This document shows positions 1-8,639 of a stretch of 64,000 nt of DNA, piece after piece. This DNA is from Diplocloster modestus (GTDB lineage Bacteria > Bacillota > Clostridia > Lachnospirales > Lachnospiraceae). The notes under the pieces were generated by a model. The model saw only the letters and a list, made by a program, of their open reading frames with translations. It did no database searches and was not told where the DNA came from. How positions within the stretch are numbered: the first letter of the stretch is position 1; every line of letters begins with the position of its first letter. The DNA is taken from assembly GCF_019042245.1 (NCBI RefSeq), contig NZ_JAHQCX010000022.1, forward strand, positions 24,321-88,320, in the 5' to 3' direction. The position numbers and the translations under genes are program-made.

Positions 1-2
1 AA

Positions 3-881
3 ATGGGAGATTATATTGTAAGAGCAATGGGAGCCCAGGGACAGATCCGGGCATTTGCCGCTACCACAAGGAATATGGTGGAAAAGGCCAGGCAGGCCCA
101 TAATACGAGCCCGGTGGCCACAGCGGCGCTGGGAAGGCTTTTGACGGCAGGAGCTATGATGGGCTGTATGATGAAAAGCAGGCAGGATGTTCTGACGCTT
201 CAGATCCGCGGCGACGGCCCGCTTGGAGGGATCACCGTGACCGCAGACGCCATGGCCCGGGTCAAGGGTTATGTTCATGAGCCCTCCGTTCTTTTACATG
301 CGAACCAGCAGGGGAAGCTGGATGTGGCGGGAGCCGTGGGACATGGATATCTTCGTGTCATAAAAGACATGGGATTGAAGGAACCGTATGTGGGAGAGGT
401 GGACCTGCAGACCGGAGAGATCGCGGAGGATCTGACCTATTACTTTGCCACATCGGAGCAGGTGCCTTCCTCGGTGGGACTGGGCGTGCTGATGTCCAGA
501 GATAATACGGTTAAACAAGCAGGAGGATTTATTCTGCAGCTGATGCCCTTTGCCGAGGAGCGGATCGTGGACGAGCTGGAATCGAATTTAAGACAGGTGC
601 GGTCAGTTACCTCTCTTCTGGAAATGGGCTATTCCCCGGAAAAGATTCTGGAAAAGCTGCTGGGCGAGCTGGGAATGGAGACTACGGACCGTATTCCCAC
701 CAGTTTTTGCTGCAACTGCACAAAAGACCGGGTGTCCAAAGCCCTGATCAGCGTGGGAAAAAAGGACCTGCAGGAAATGATCGACGATGGAAAAGAGATC
801 GAAGTAAACTGCCAGTTCTGTGGTAAGCATTACCAGTTCACGGTGGAAGAATTAAAAGATCTGAAAAACCAGGCAATGTAA
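3..881 (+). CDS. hslO: Hsp33 redox-regulated holdase chaperone
   Basis: This is a 292-residue Hsp33, a cytoplasmic chaperone that binds unfolding proteins when oxidative stress forms disulfides in its zinc-binding hinge. The N-terminal MGDYIVRA start is typical of the family, and the length matches the usual ~290 residues, so the protein looks complete although its ribosome binding site is outside the window. The C-terminal zinc switch is visible as C237-N-C239, thirty residues, then C270-Q-F-C273, which is the canonical CxC...CxxC pattern. nadE follows 66 bp downstream on the same strand and could be co-transcribed. Identification is firm; nothing in the sequence looks damaged. Confidence 0.96.
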   Translation: MGDYIVRAMGAQGQIRAFAATTRNMVEKARQAHNTSPVATAALGRLLTAGAMMGCMMKSRQDVLTLQIRGDGPLGGITVTADAMARVKGYVHEPSVLLHANQQGKLDVAGAVGHGYLRVIKDMGLKEPYVGEVDLQTGEIAEDLTYYFATSEQVPSSVGLGVLMSRDNTVKQAGGFILQLMPFAEERIVDELESNLRQVRSVTSLLEMGYSPEKILEKLLGELGMETTDRIPTSFCCNCTKDRVSKALISVGKKDLQEMIDDGKEIEVNCQFCGKHYQFTVEELKDLKNQAM

Positions 882-947
882 GTAATAGATAACCGATAGA
901 TACAGCAGATTCAGGCAGAATTTCAGTTAAAATGCAGGAGGCGCAGC

Positions 948-2861
948 ATGAAGCATGGATTTATAAAGATCGCCGCGGTCACGCCGGATATGAAGGTGGC
1001 GGACCCGGTCTACAATACCGACGTTATGATTGAAGAAATGAAACAGGCGGCACAAAAGGGTGCGAAGATCATCGTGTTTCCGGAGCTTGCCATCAGCGGT
1101 TACAGCTGTGAAGATCTGTTTTTGCAGGAACTGCTGCTGGAGGAATCCATGCGGCAGCTGTACCGCATGGCAAAGGAGACAGAAATCCTGGACGCGCTGG
1201 TGTTTACCGGGCTGCCCTTCCAGTTCCGGAACAGACTGTATAATGCGGCGGCTGTACTGCACAGAGGAAAGATTCTTGGTATCATACCAAAAAGAAATAT
1301 ACCGAATTATTCTGAATTTTATGAAGCCAGACATTTCACCGAAGGCCCGAAGGACCCGGAATTCGTGGAATGTAAGCAGGAACAGGTTCCCTTCGGCAGC
1401 CGGATCTTATTCGAATGTGAGGAGATGAAGGGGCTGTCTGTAGCGGCGGAGATCTGTGAGGATGTCTGGGTAGCGTCCCCCCCCAGTACGGAACACGCGC
1501 TGGCGGGAGCCACACTGATCGTGAACCTGTCTGCCAGCGACGAGGTGGTGGGCAAGGACACCTACCGTCAGGACCTGGCCAGGGGACAGTCCGCCAGGCT
1601 GCTGTGCGGATACGCCTATAGCAGCGCCGGTGACGGGGAATCCACTACGGATGTGGTATACAGCGGCCATAACCTGATCGCGGAAAATGGGATCGTGCTG
1701 GCGGAATCACCCCGCTTCTCTAACCAGACCATCTGGGCGGACCTGGATGTCCACCGGCTGATGAGTGAACGGCGGCGGCTGGGCACCTTCCAGCAGGAAG
1801 AAAATCTGAATTATGTCCGGGTAAAATTCCATTTGAAGGTGGAAGAAACCGCGCTGGTGCGCATGTTTGACGCGAATCCGTTTGTGCCTTCCAATAAGCA
1901 GGACAGGGACAAACGCTGCCAGGATATCCTTTCCATCCAGGCCGGAGGGCTGAAAAAGAGGCTGCTCCACACCAACTGTAAAAGCGCGGTTGTGGGAATC
2001 TCCGGTGGCCTGGATTCCACGCTGGCTCTTCTGGTGACCGTCCGTGCCTTCGACAGCTGCGGCCTGTCCCGGGACGGCATAACGGCGGTAACGATGCCTT
2101 GCTTTGGAACCACGGACCGGACCTACACGAATGCCTGTGAGCTGATCCGGTGTCTGGGGGCCGCGTTCCGGGAGATCGATATCCGGGAAGCGGTCAATAT
2201 CCATTTCCGGGATATCGGCCAGGATCAGGAGCGGCATGATGTGACCTATGAAAATGCCCAGGCCAGGGAGCGGACCCAGATCCTGATGGATATTGCCAAC
2301 CAGACGGGAGGCCTGGTGATCGGAACCGGGGACATGTCCGAGCTGGCCCTTGGGTGGGCCACCTATAACGGGGACCATATGTCCATGTATGGGGTCAATG
2401 CCTCCGTCCCCAAGACCCTGGTCCGCCATCTGGTCAGATATTATGCCGAAACCTGTGATAATGAAACGCTCTCGGCGATTCTGTACGATATACTGGACAC
2501 GCCGGTCAGTCCGGAGCTGCTTCCGCCGGAGAACGGTAAGATCTCCCAAAAGACGGAAGACCTGGTGGGCCCCTATGAGCTCCATGATTTCTATCTCTAC
2601 TATATGCTCCGATTCGGCTATGAGCCGGAGAAGATCTACCGCGTGGCCCAAAAGGCATTTGCCGGTATCTACGACAACGTTACGATTCTGAAATGGCTGA
2701 AAATATTTTACCGGAGATTTTTCTCCCAGCAGTTCAAGCGCTCCTGTATTCCGGACGGGCCCAAAGTGGGAAGTGTTGCGCTGTCGCCCAGGGGGGACTG
2801 GAGGATGCCAAGTGATGCCAGCGCGGCTTTGTGGCTTAAGCAGATCGAGGAGCTGGGATGA
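948..2861 (+). CDS. nadE: Glutamine-hydrolysing NAD+ synthetase
   Basis: This 637-residue enzyme makes NAD+ from deamido-NAD+, ATP and glutamine in the cytoplasm. The N-terminal nitrilase-type glutaminase domain has the Glu-Lys-Cys triad at E46 (FPELAIS), K115 (IPKRN) and C170 (AEICEDVW). The C-terminal synthetase domain has the ATP pyrophosphatase loop SGGLDS at 352-357. The two-domain length matches glutamine-dependent NadE and not the short ammonia-dependent form. AGGAGG lies at normal distance upstream of the ATG. The gene is downstream of hslO and converges on the multicopper oxidase gene, with only 68 bp between their stops. Family assignment is secure. Confidence 0.97.
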   Translation: MKHGFIKIAAVTPDMKVADPVYNTDVMIEEMKQAAQKGAKIIVFPELAISGYSCEDLFLQELLLEESMRQLYRMAKETEILDALVFTGLPFQFRNRLYNAAAVLHRGKILGIIPKRNIPNYSEFYEARHFTEGPKDPEFVECKQEQVPFGSRILFECEEMKGLSVAAEICEDVWVASPPSTEHALAGATLIVNLSASDEVVGKDTYRQDLARGQSARLLCGYAYSSAGDGESTTDVVYSGHNLIAENGIVLAESPRFSNQTIWADLDVHRLMSERRRLGTFQQEENLNYVRVKFHLKVEETALVRMFDANPFVPSNKQDRDKRCQDILSIQAGGLKKRLLHTNCKSAVVGISGGLDSTLALLVTVRAFDSCGLSRDGITAVTMPCFGTTDRTYTNACELIRCLGAAFREIDIREAVNIHFRDIGQDQERHDVTYENAQARERTQILMDIANQTGGLVIGTGDMSELALGWATYNGDHMSMYGVNASVPKTLVRHLVRYYAETCDNETLSAILYDILDTPVSPELLPPENGKISQKTEDLVGPYELHDFYLYYMLRFGYEPEKIYRVAQKAFAGIYDNVTILKWLKIFYRRFFSQQFKRSCIPDGPKVGSVALSPRGDWRMPSDASAALWLKQIEELG

Positions 2862-2929
2862 AAAGGATTCCCGCCCCCCCAGTCTGCCCCCGCACTGGCT
2901 TTACAGTAGCTTTGTTTTTGATTTATAGA

Positions 2930-5900
2930 TTAATTTTTCTTAAAGCAGCCGCAGAATTTTTTGCAGACATTTTTGCATTTGCATCCCAGGGATTGTCTGA
3001 GAACTCTGAGGATGCCCCACATGCCGGATTCGATATCCCATTTCAGACTGCCTGAGCGGTAGAGATAGTCTCCGGGACAGGCAGCGCCTTCTGATAGTTC
3101 CATGTCAAATTTGTTTCCGATGCTGATACCTCCCTGCAGGGGGATGATTCGGGAGAATGGATCTTTGGGCTGCTCTTTCCATAGGTGGCCGTGGACGGCG
3201 AGCCCTACGTTTCTGGGCTTATCGGCAGGCATCATGGTGCGGAAGACGATACGGTCACCGGTGTAGGACTTGAAGATCGGGGTGGCGGGGTCGCCATGCA
3301 CCTTGCTGCTGAATACCCTGGATATACGCCCGTCTTTTTTTAGCCGGTTGAAGAATCTCTCGGAACGGTAATTATACCCCTTTTCTCCGGTGTCTTCCGC
3401 ATCCACAGGTTCTCCGGGATCTCCCGCCGCCGTCTGGATTAATTGGCCCTGGATATCCAACAATCGGATTCCGTTCTGTATAAATAATACAAATTCACGG
3501 AAGGTTTCCACTCCAGGCGCTGTGATTACCGCCTGTTCGTCATAAGTTCCTTTTGCCATGGAGAAATTGCGGTACCATCGGGAGGCCGGCGGTTCGACGA
3601 TGATTGCTCCGAACAAGCCGTGGTATCTGTGGTTGCGCATATCTGCGAATGACTGGAGGATACAGGCGCCGTATTCCAGGTCTGCGTGCCAGAGGTATTT
3701 TATGCTCTCGCCCGGGCCTACGGTCTGTTCCCTGTTGTTATAGCCCACATTGATGCCGGAATCCGTTATGGGGTTGTATTTAAGAAACTGCGGATTTAAG
3801 GAGACTCTGTCGGACGGCTGGTGTTTCATGTCTAAAGGAACGATTGGATAATCGTAATACGGTATCGGCTTATCCGGGGAGAACAGATTGTGGAGAGTAA
3901 CTTCCACCCAGTCTCCCGCATTTGCCCGAAGGATCAGCGGCTTTGGCTTTGATTTTCCCGAATAGATATGAGGAAGTTCTTCTACCGGCACAAATATCAG
4001 ACCGTCCGGATCATGATCCCCGTAGCGGTTGTATAACAGGTCTGTCTGGACGGCGGCTATTTCGTATTTTCGTATCACTGCGTCTTTGCCGGGACAGGGG
4101 AGCAGAGGCAGGATCTGCGCCTTTCCCCTGCAAATGGGAAGCAGATCGTCCCTTACTTTATCATAGGCCCGGATGATTCCCCACAATCCCAGCCAGGCGT
4201 CGTCGATTCCACCAAAATAGTACAGATAATCACCGGCACCATAGGTTCTCTGGATTCTCAGATTAAATGCCTCGGAGATGCCGATCGTCTGGGAGGCGGC
4301 CAGGGGGGAATGGATATCCTGAATTTCTTTTTGCCAGGCCAGCCCGGTTATATTTAAGGAGTGCTGTTCTTCATGGGCTCCGTCCAGCAGCCGGATGATC
4401 ATCTCGTCGCCGGGATAGGTCTGCAGAAGCGGAGTGGCAGGATCACCATGGACGTAAGAGCTGAAGATATAGGCAGGATCTCCGTGGCTTTTCAGCCGTT
4501 CTCTCATGGGTTCGGAGCGGTAATTGATTCCCATAACCCCGGGGTCATCGTGGGAGCCGGGGACCGCAGGCGGATTCAGGGGCTTTCCGTCTTTGTCGAA
4601 CAAAAGGGCAAAGTCGTGGACAAACAGGGCGAATTCACGGAAGGAGGAACCATCCCTTCTGCGGATTACGGCCTGTGTCCCGAACTTTAATTCTTCGCCT
4701 GTGTGGATATCATGGAAAGTCGCGCCTGCTTCCTCCACGATAAGGGAGCCGAAGACACCATGCTGCTGGTGGCTGTTGGCGTACAGATGATCATGGAAGA
4801 ACACGGCGCGCAGCTCTGTATTTGCGAAGAAACGTTCGATCAGCGTTTCATACCTGCGGGCGCCCGCGATATTGTTCCAGCCGTTTGCCGCCCCGTCCGA
4901 TACGATAGTATCAAATTTTACCAGATGGATATGGTACCCCACGATATCGGTCAGGGTTTTTAACTGGAACGGGCTGGCTTCCAGATATTCCGGCAGCAAG
5001 TTGGTTAATCTGATTTCGATACAGTCCCCGTCGTTCGCCCGGATGACCAGAGGCTCTACCCGGATTTCCTGGTTTTCCACTTTCCGAATATAGGCGTCCA
5101 GCCCTCCGTGCAGCTCCAGCTCTTCCTTTAGTACAAAAAAACGTCCCTGGGGGTCGTGCCATCCATAATCGTTGTACGTGATTTTGGCCTGGATCACAGC
5201 TAGTTCAAACACCTTGACATTTTTTTCTCCCGAGCCGCATTTACCATCGGTATGGCAGGGGCATGTGTCTGTGTAGAGGGCACCGCTTTTGTAATCTTCC
5301 ACAAAATTTTTCATTTCCAGAGGGGTCGGAAATATTTTATTGCTTCCGTCCGGATTCAGGATTCCAAGCGGAGGCTGTAAAGGCCTTTGGCCATACTGAC
5401 CGTTGATATAATTTGGATAGCCGGGGTGATCCGGGTCAACCTCAGGTGGAGCCACCCTGTCTTTTAACGGCAGCAGAGGGGGAATGACCGTTCCGTCCGG
5501 CAGCTTTTGATTTCCGTCCTGAAGGCGGTCGTATATTCTCCAAAGGGTCCACATTCCTTCATGAAAATGCGGATACAGATGGCAGTGGAAGATAGCATCT
5601 CCGATCATTCCATTCAGGCTTCCGGCTCCATGCAGTATATCCAGAGTATAACACTCCTGAGGGCTGATGGAGATGGAGTCTATAATCGTTGAGCTTAGAT
5701 TATCCCCTTCCAGTCTCCACTGGTGGTTATGAAGATGAAATACATGTGTTTCCTTCACTCCTCCATGAACCAGGCGGATCTTGGACGGATCGCCCACGTA
5801 GGATCTGAGGATGGGCGGCGCGGGGTCGCCGTACACCCAGGAACTCATGGATATATCTTCTCCCGTATCCGCATGGTCAACGCTTAGAGGCATGCGGTTC

Positions 5901-6607
5901 CGCATCGGCTCTGAACGGTAGCTGATTCCGGTTGTGGCGGAAGGGAGGCCTGTGTGCATATCTACGGGCTGCAGCCCATCCTTATTTTTCATCTCCAGCT
6001 CGTCGTGAAAAAATACTGCGTATTCCCGGAATGCCGGGAGTGACAGATGGTAGATATCCGCGAACAGTCCGCTCTCTATCGGCTGACCGGTCATAGGATC
6101 CAGCCATATCGATTCGGGGGCTTCCACGATAATAGCGCCAAACAGTCCATGAATGTTTGTGCCCTCCTCGCTGCTCCTGGTATCCCCCATATCACTGAAC
6201 AGATAGACCCCTTCTTTCTGGGCATACCAGCAGTAATTGATTTCGTTTCCTGTAGTGCTGTCCGCATTCATCCCCACAAACGAGCCATCCGAGGACTGCA
6301 CATCGTAGGATAGTCCCTGTACATGAATGGACAATTCCCTGTCCAGGGAATGGCGGAAGTGCACCCGGATCTCATCCCCCAGGTTGGCCCTCAGCACCAA
6401 AGGCCTGACCTCCTCGTACGGCTGGGGTACAGCCTGGTGAAAATTTTCCAGGGCTTTTCTCTGAATACGCCCTGCATCTTTTTGTAACACATATAATAAT
6501 CCGTTGGGATCGTGATCCCCATATTTATTATAAACAATAGGAATTTCTATTGCCTCTATATAAAAAGTACGGACATTACACCTTTCGGGATAATGGAATA
6601 ATTCCAT
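2930..6607 (-). CDS. Large six-cupredoxin multicopper oxidase (MnxG-like size)
   Basis: This 1225-residue protein appears to have three cupredoxin pairs; the phrase 'YRSE.M..R' and the pattern 'HGDPA.P....Y.GD' recur about every 400 residues. Copper ligands are visible. H288-x2-H291-x-H293 and H341-C342-H343-x3-H347-x4-M352 supply the type 1 site and half the trinuclear centre. H559-I-H561 and H605-D-H607 supply the other half. The third pair lacks these motifs and may be structural. The protein ends in a cysteine-rich tail (C1209, C1211, C1215, C1219, C1221). I see no signal peptide. AGGAGG precedes the ATG. Known multicopper oxidases couple oxidation of metals or phenols to O2 reduction. 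Size and domain number recall Bacillus MnxG (manganese oxidase), but the substrate is not deducible. The gene stands alone and is convergent with nadE. Confidence 0.85.
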   Translation of the reverse strand: MELFHYPERCNVRTFYIEAIEIPIVYNKYGDHDPNGLLYVLQKDAGRIQRKALENFHQAVPQPYEEVRPLVLRANLGDEIRVHFRHSLDRELSIHVQGLSYDVQSSDGSFVGMNADSTTGNEINYCWYAQKEGVYLFSDMGDTRSSEEGTNIHGLFGAIIVEAPESIWLDPMTGQPIESGLFADIYHLSLPAFREYAVFFHDELEMKNKDGLQPVDMHTGLPSATTGISYRSEPMRNRMPLSVDHADTGEDISMSSWVYGDPAPPILRSYVGDPSKIRLVHGGVKETHVFHLHNHQWRLEGDNLSSTIIDSISISPQECYTLDILHGAGSLNGMIGDAIFHCHLYPHFHEGMWTLWRIYDRLQDGNQKLPDGTVIPPLLPLKDRVAPPEVDPDHPGYPNYINGQYGQRPLQPPLGILNPDGSNKIFPTPLEMKNFVEDYKSGALYTDTCPCHTDGKCGSGEKNVKVFELAVIQAKITYNDYGWHDPQGRFFVLKEELELHGGLDAYIRKVENQEIRVEPLVIRANDGDCIEIRLTNLLPEYLEASPFQLKTLTDIVGYHIHLVKFDTIVSDGAANGWNNIAGARRYETLIERFFANTELRAVFFHDHLYANSHQQHGVFGSLIVEEAGATFHDIHTGEELKFGTQAVIRRRDGSSFREFALFVHDFALLFDKDGKPLNPPAVPGSHDDPGVMGINYRSEPMRERLKSHGDPAYIFSSYVHGDPATPLLQTYPGDEMIIRLLDGAHEEQHSLNITGLAWQKEIQDIHSPLAASQTIGISEAFNLRIQRTYGAGDYLYYFGGIDDAWLGLWGIIRAYDKVRDDLLPICRGKAQILPLLPCPGKDAVIRKYEIAAVQTDLLYNRYGDHDPDGLIFVPVEELPHIYSGKSKPKPLILRANAGDWVEVTLHNLFSPDKPIPYYDYPIVPLDMKHQPSDRVSLNPQFLKYNPITDSGINVGYNNREQTVGPGESIKYLWHADLEYGACILQSFADMRNHRYHGLFGAIIVEPPASRWYRNFSMAKGTYDEQAVITAPGVETFREFVLFIQNGIRLLDIQGQLIQTAAGDPGEPVDAEDTGEKGYNYRSERFFNRLKKDGRISRVFSSKVHGDPATPIFKSYTGDRIVFRTMMPADKPRNVGLAVHGHLWKEQPKDPFSRIIPLQGGISIGNKFDMELSEGAACPGDYLYRSGSLKWDIESGMWGILRVLRQSLGCKCKNVCKKFCGCFKKN

Positions 6608-6864
6608 ACTCTACCTCCTAAATGGATTTGTTTTTTTAAAAGAAACTATTCCGGCCAAAGGCTCTTTGAACCCTGGCCTTACCATATCATATGCGGAAAA
6701 TCCGATAACACCACCAAAAGACATTTGTGTATTTTTGGTGAACCATACGCTTATAGTGGACACCAAAACCGCCGTGCATTATAATTATATAAAAGAAGGA
6801 TACCGGCCGGCCGTCAGGGTTCCGGCGGAACAATAAGATAAACGTAAAGGATAAAGGAGAGATC
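6608..6864. other. Intergenic region between divergent oxidase and CBS genes
   Basis: These 257 bp separate two divergently transcribed genes and must hold both promoters. I see AT-rich stretches and a GC-rich CCGGCCGGCCG patch near 6800, but no promoter pair close enough to consensus to call. The ribosome binding sites at both ends (AGGAGG for the oxidase, AAGGAGA for the CBS protein) are clear. Confidence 0.4.
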
Positions 6865-7290
6865 ATGAATATTCTATTTTTTCTTACCCCGAAAAGTGAA
6901 GTGGCATACATAAATGAAGATGATTCCCTGCGACAGGTTCTGGAAAAAATGGAGCATCACCGCTATACGGCCATGCCCATAATCAATAAAAAAGGCGAAT
7001 ATGTAGGAACCATAACCGAGGGCGATCTGTTATTCTCCATCAAAAACGAGTATTCGCTGAATTTCAGGGATGCCCAGAAGATACCGGTTTCCAAAATCGT
7101 GCGCAGGCTGGACAATCTGCCAGTCCACATCGACTCCAATATAGAAGATCTTTTTTTAATTGCCACAAACCAGAACTTCGTGCCGGTAATCGACGACAAC
7201 CACGTATTCATCGGCATCGTAACCAGAAAAGAAATTCTTCAGTTTTTCTATGAACAATGCCATAATCACAACATTACAAAAAGTGATTAA
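6865..7290 (+). CDS. Small tandem CBS-domain protein
   Basis: This 141-residue protein consists of two CBS domains (about residues 8-60 and 75-132) and nothing else. CBS pairs bind adenine nucleotides and act as energy or second-messenger sensors. Stand-alone proteins of this size include the cyclic-di-AMP binding CbpB/DarB group of Firmicutes, which is one possible identity, but the ligand cannot be read from sequence. The recurring 'G.YVGTITEGDLL' and 'IGIVTRKEIL' phrases mark the ends of the two repeats. AAGGAGA precedes the ATG. It is divergent from the multicopper oxidase gene and has no obvious operon partner. Confidence 0.8.
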   Translation: MNILFFLTPKSEVAYINEDDSLRQVLEKMEHHRYTAMPIINKKGEYVGTITEGDLLFSIKNEYSLNFRDAQKIPVSKIVRRLDNLPVHIDSNIEDLFLIATNQNFVPVIDDNHVFIGIVTRKEILQFFYEQCHNHNITKSD

Positions 7291-7426
7291 TTCCTTACCG
7301 CAACAGCAGTCCGATCCTGTATTGGATACATATATTTTACATTTAACCCTGAATAAAACCAGTTACTGACAGGAAAACTAAAGGTGAAACTAAAAAGGGA
7401 AACAAAGAAGGAAAAAGAAAAAAGTA

Positions 7427-7489
7427 TTGACAAGCCTAAATGTAACTATTATAATTACAGTATAAACTGAAAACAAATTAGTTACAGTA
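7427..7489 (+). promoter_or_regulatory. Consensus promoter and repeat operator for trx
   Basis: TTGACA (7427-7432), a 17-bp spacer and TATAAT (7450-7455) form a perfect housekeeping promoter for the thioredoxin gene. TGTAACTA (7441-7448), upstream of and abutting the -10, is an exact inverted copy of TAGTTACA (7479-7486). A related 11-bp direct repeat, TARTTACAGTA, occurs at 7452-7462 and 7479-7489. This layout suggests a repressor operator overlapping the start site. The regulator is unknown. Confidence 0.75.
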
Positions 7490-7524
7490 AGCCAAGAACG
7501 TAACAAGAAACGGAGGAAAAATAA

Positions 7525-7854
7525 ATGTCAGCGATTACAATAACCGAAGAAAACATAGCCCAAAAAACGAAAGGCTCCCTACCCTTACTGGTTGATTTCT
7601 GGGCTCCCTGGTGCGGCTACTGCCGTGCTATCGCCCCCGCTGTGGAACAACTGGCCCAGGACTACCAATCCCGGCTCACAGTCGGCAAAATAAATATCGA
7701 TGAACAGATGAAGATCGCCGAGAAATATCAGATCATGACCATCCCCACCTTAATACTTTTCCAAGACGGAAATGCAGGCGAACCTCTGGTCGCCCCCAAA
7801 AATCGAAGCCAAATAGAGACCTGGCTAAAAGACCAGGGCATACAGTTAAACTAA
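7525..7854 (+). CDS. trxA: Thioredoxin with CGYC active site
   Basis: This 109-residue thioredoxin reduces protein disulfides in the cytoplasm. The WAPWCGYC active site puts the redox cysteines at C30 and C33, and the cis-proline is P74 in MTIPT. The dipeptide between the cysteines is Gly-Tyr in place of the usual Gly-Pro, which is expected to shift redox potential. The remainder follows the classic thioredoxin fold length. The gene is monocistronic, with a consensus promoter upstream and a strong terminator downstream; no thioredoxin reductase is adjacent. Codon use is richer in C-ending codons than in neighbouring genes. The family call is firm, the exact partner is not known. Confidence 0.92.
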   Translation: MSAITITEENIAQKTKGSLPLLVDFWAPWCGYCRAIAPAVEQLAQDYQSRLTVGKINIDEQMKIAEKYQIMTIPTLILFQDGNAGEPLVAPKNRSQIETWLKDQGIQLN

Positions 7855-7874
7855 CACACATAACAAAAGAAATA

Positions 7875-7913
7875 GGAGCATGCCGGCAACAAAGCCAGCC
7901 GCTCCTTTTTTTT
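7875..7913 (+). terminator. Rho-independent terminator of trx
   Basis: GGAGC (7875-7879) and inner GCCGGC (7882-7887) pair with GCCAGC (7894-7899) and GCTCC (7901-7905), followed by eight T residues. One mismatch lies inside the stem. Confidence 0.85.
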
Positions 7914-7956
7914 ACCATAAAACCCCAAAAGCACAATGGAACCATACCCCCAAGCG

Positions 7957-8415
7957 TTACTCCTCCGCTGCCGGGACTAAAGCCTTATTCAGCGCAGATG
8001 CAATAGCATCCATCAGCACGGTAGAAGTATACTGATTACTCTGCGAATATGTAATATCGTTCAGGGACTGTTTTTCGATAATCTGGTTTGCCAGATCATC
8101 TAAAGAAGGCTGTATGAGCGGATACATAGTGGTGACTGTTTCACTTAAGTTCTTTAGTTCAATGGAATTGATATGGTCTTCATCCACGACCACTTCAACA
8201 TCAATGGCATTGTCATTCAATTTAATGGAAGATGAATAGACACCTGCGACATATTTTGAAGTAGGAGCGGCAGCCTCTTTGTTCCCCTTCCCCCCTTTAC
8301 CGGGCAGGAACATAAAAATAAGCAGTAATATCAGAAGGATTCCCAGTACAACAAAGATACCTGTATAGATAACCTCCTTCATATGTAACACCACTATTTT
8401 TGTCTTAGAGCTCAT
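7957..8415 (-). CDS. Membrane-anchored FMN-binding domain protein
   Basis: This 152-residue protein has an N-terminal membrane helix (about residues 14-37) followed by an extracytoplasmic FMN_bind domain (about 55-148). The domain is recognised by the pattern GVY....L......V.V.VD..HI.SI and the C-terminal QS..D..YSQS..YTS..L..AI. FMN_bind domains in RnfG/NqrC carry a covalently bound flavin at a (S/T)GAT motif; here the equivalent stretch reads SQSNQYTS, so covalent attachment is unlikely. I chose the ATG at 8413-8415 because GGAGG sits about 7 nt upstream; a longer in-frame reading from 8550 has no such site. It is probably a single gene, convergent with trx. The function in electron transfer is inferred from the family only. 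Confidence 0.75.
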   Translation of the reverse strand: MSSKTKIVVLHMKEVIYTGIFVVLGILLILLLIFMFLPGKGGKGNKEAAAPTSKYVAGVYSSSIKLNDNAIDVEVVVDEDHINSIELKNLSETVTTMYPLIQPSLDDLANQIIEKQSLNDITYSQSNQYTSTVLMDAIASALNKALVPAAEE

Positions 8416-8579
8416 GGAAGGCCCTCCTATCGTTTTCTTTTTACATCTTATTATGGAAAGAAGGAAAATATTCATTTCTCTTGAGAAAAAGCGGTTCATT
8501 ATTTTGGAGATCGCCGAATCTCCCGGATATTTGGCCGGCCTGGTATACAACTTCGGGTTTTCACATATTCTAACAACGA

Positions 8580-8608
8580 TTGCGGCTGTCTATTGTATAT
8601 GATACAAT
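8580..8608 (+). promoter_or_regulatory. Probable promoter of the Ca2+-type ATPase
   Basis: TTGCGG (8580-8585), a 17-bp spacer and TACAAT (8603-8608) lie about 30 bp upstream of the start codon. The -35 is weak, the -10 good. Confidence 0.5.
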
Positions 8609-8639
8609 GTATTTTAAATTTAGGAAGGAGGAGTATGTA

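Noticed and set aside
1707..2651. 314-codon antisense frame within nadE
   Set aside because: It is the complement of a well-conserved synthetase domain, with no ribosome site and no recognisable protein features.
2858..3055. 65-codon frame overlapping the nadE stop by ATGA
   Set aside because: It runs antisense into the conserved C-terminus of the multicopper oxidase, has no family similarity, and its composition follows the complementary gene.
2930..6607. Firm naming of the oxidase as MnxG
   Set aside because: Size and domain number agree, but the mnxE/mnxF small-subunit genes are not beside it and substrate residues cannot be judged by eye.
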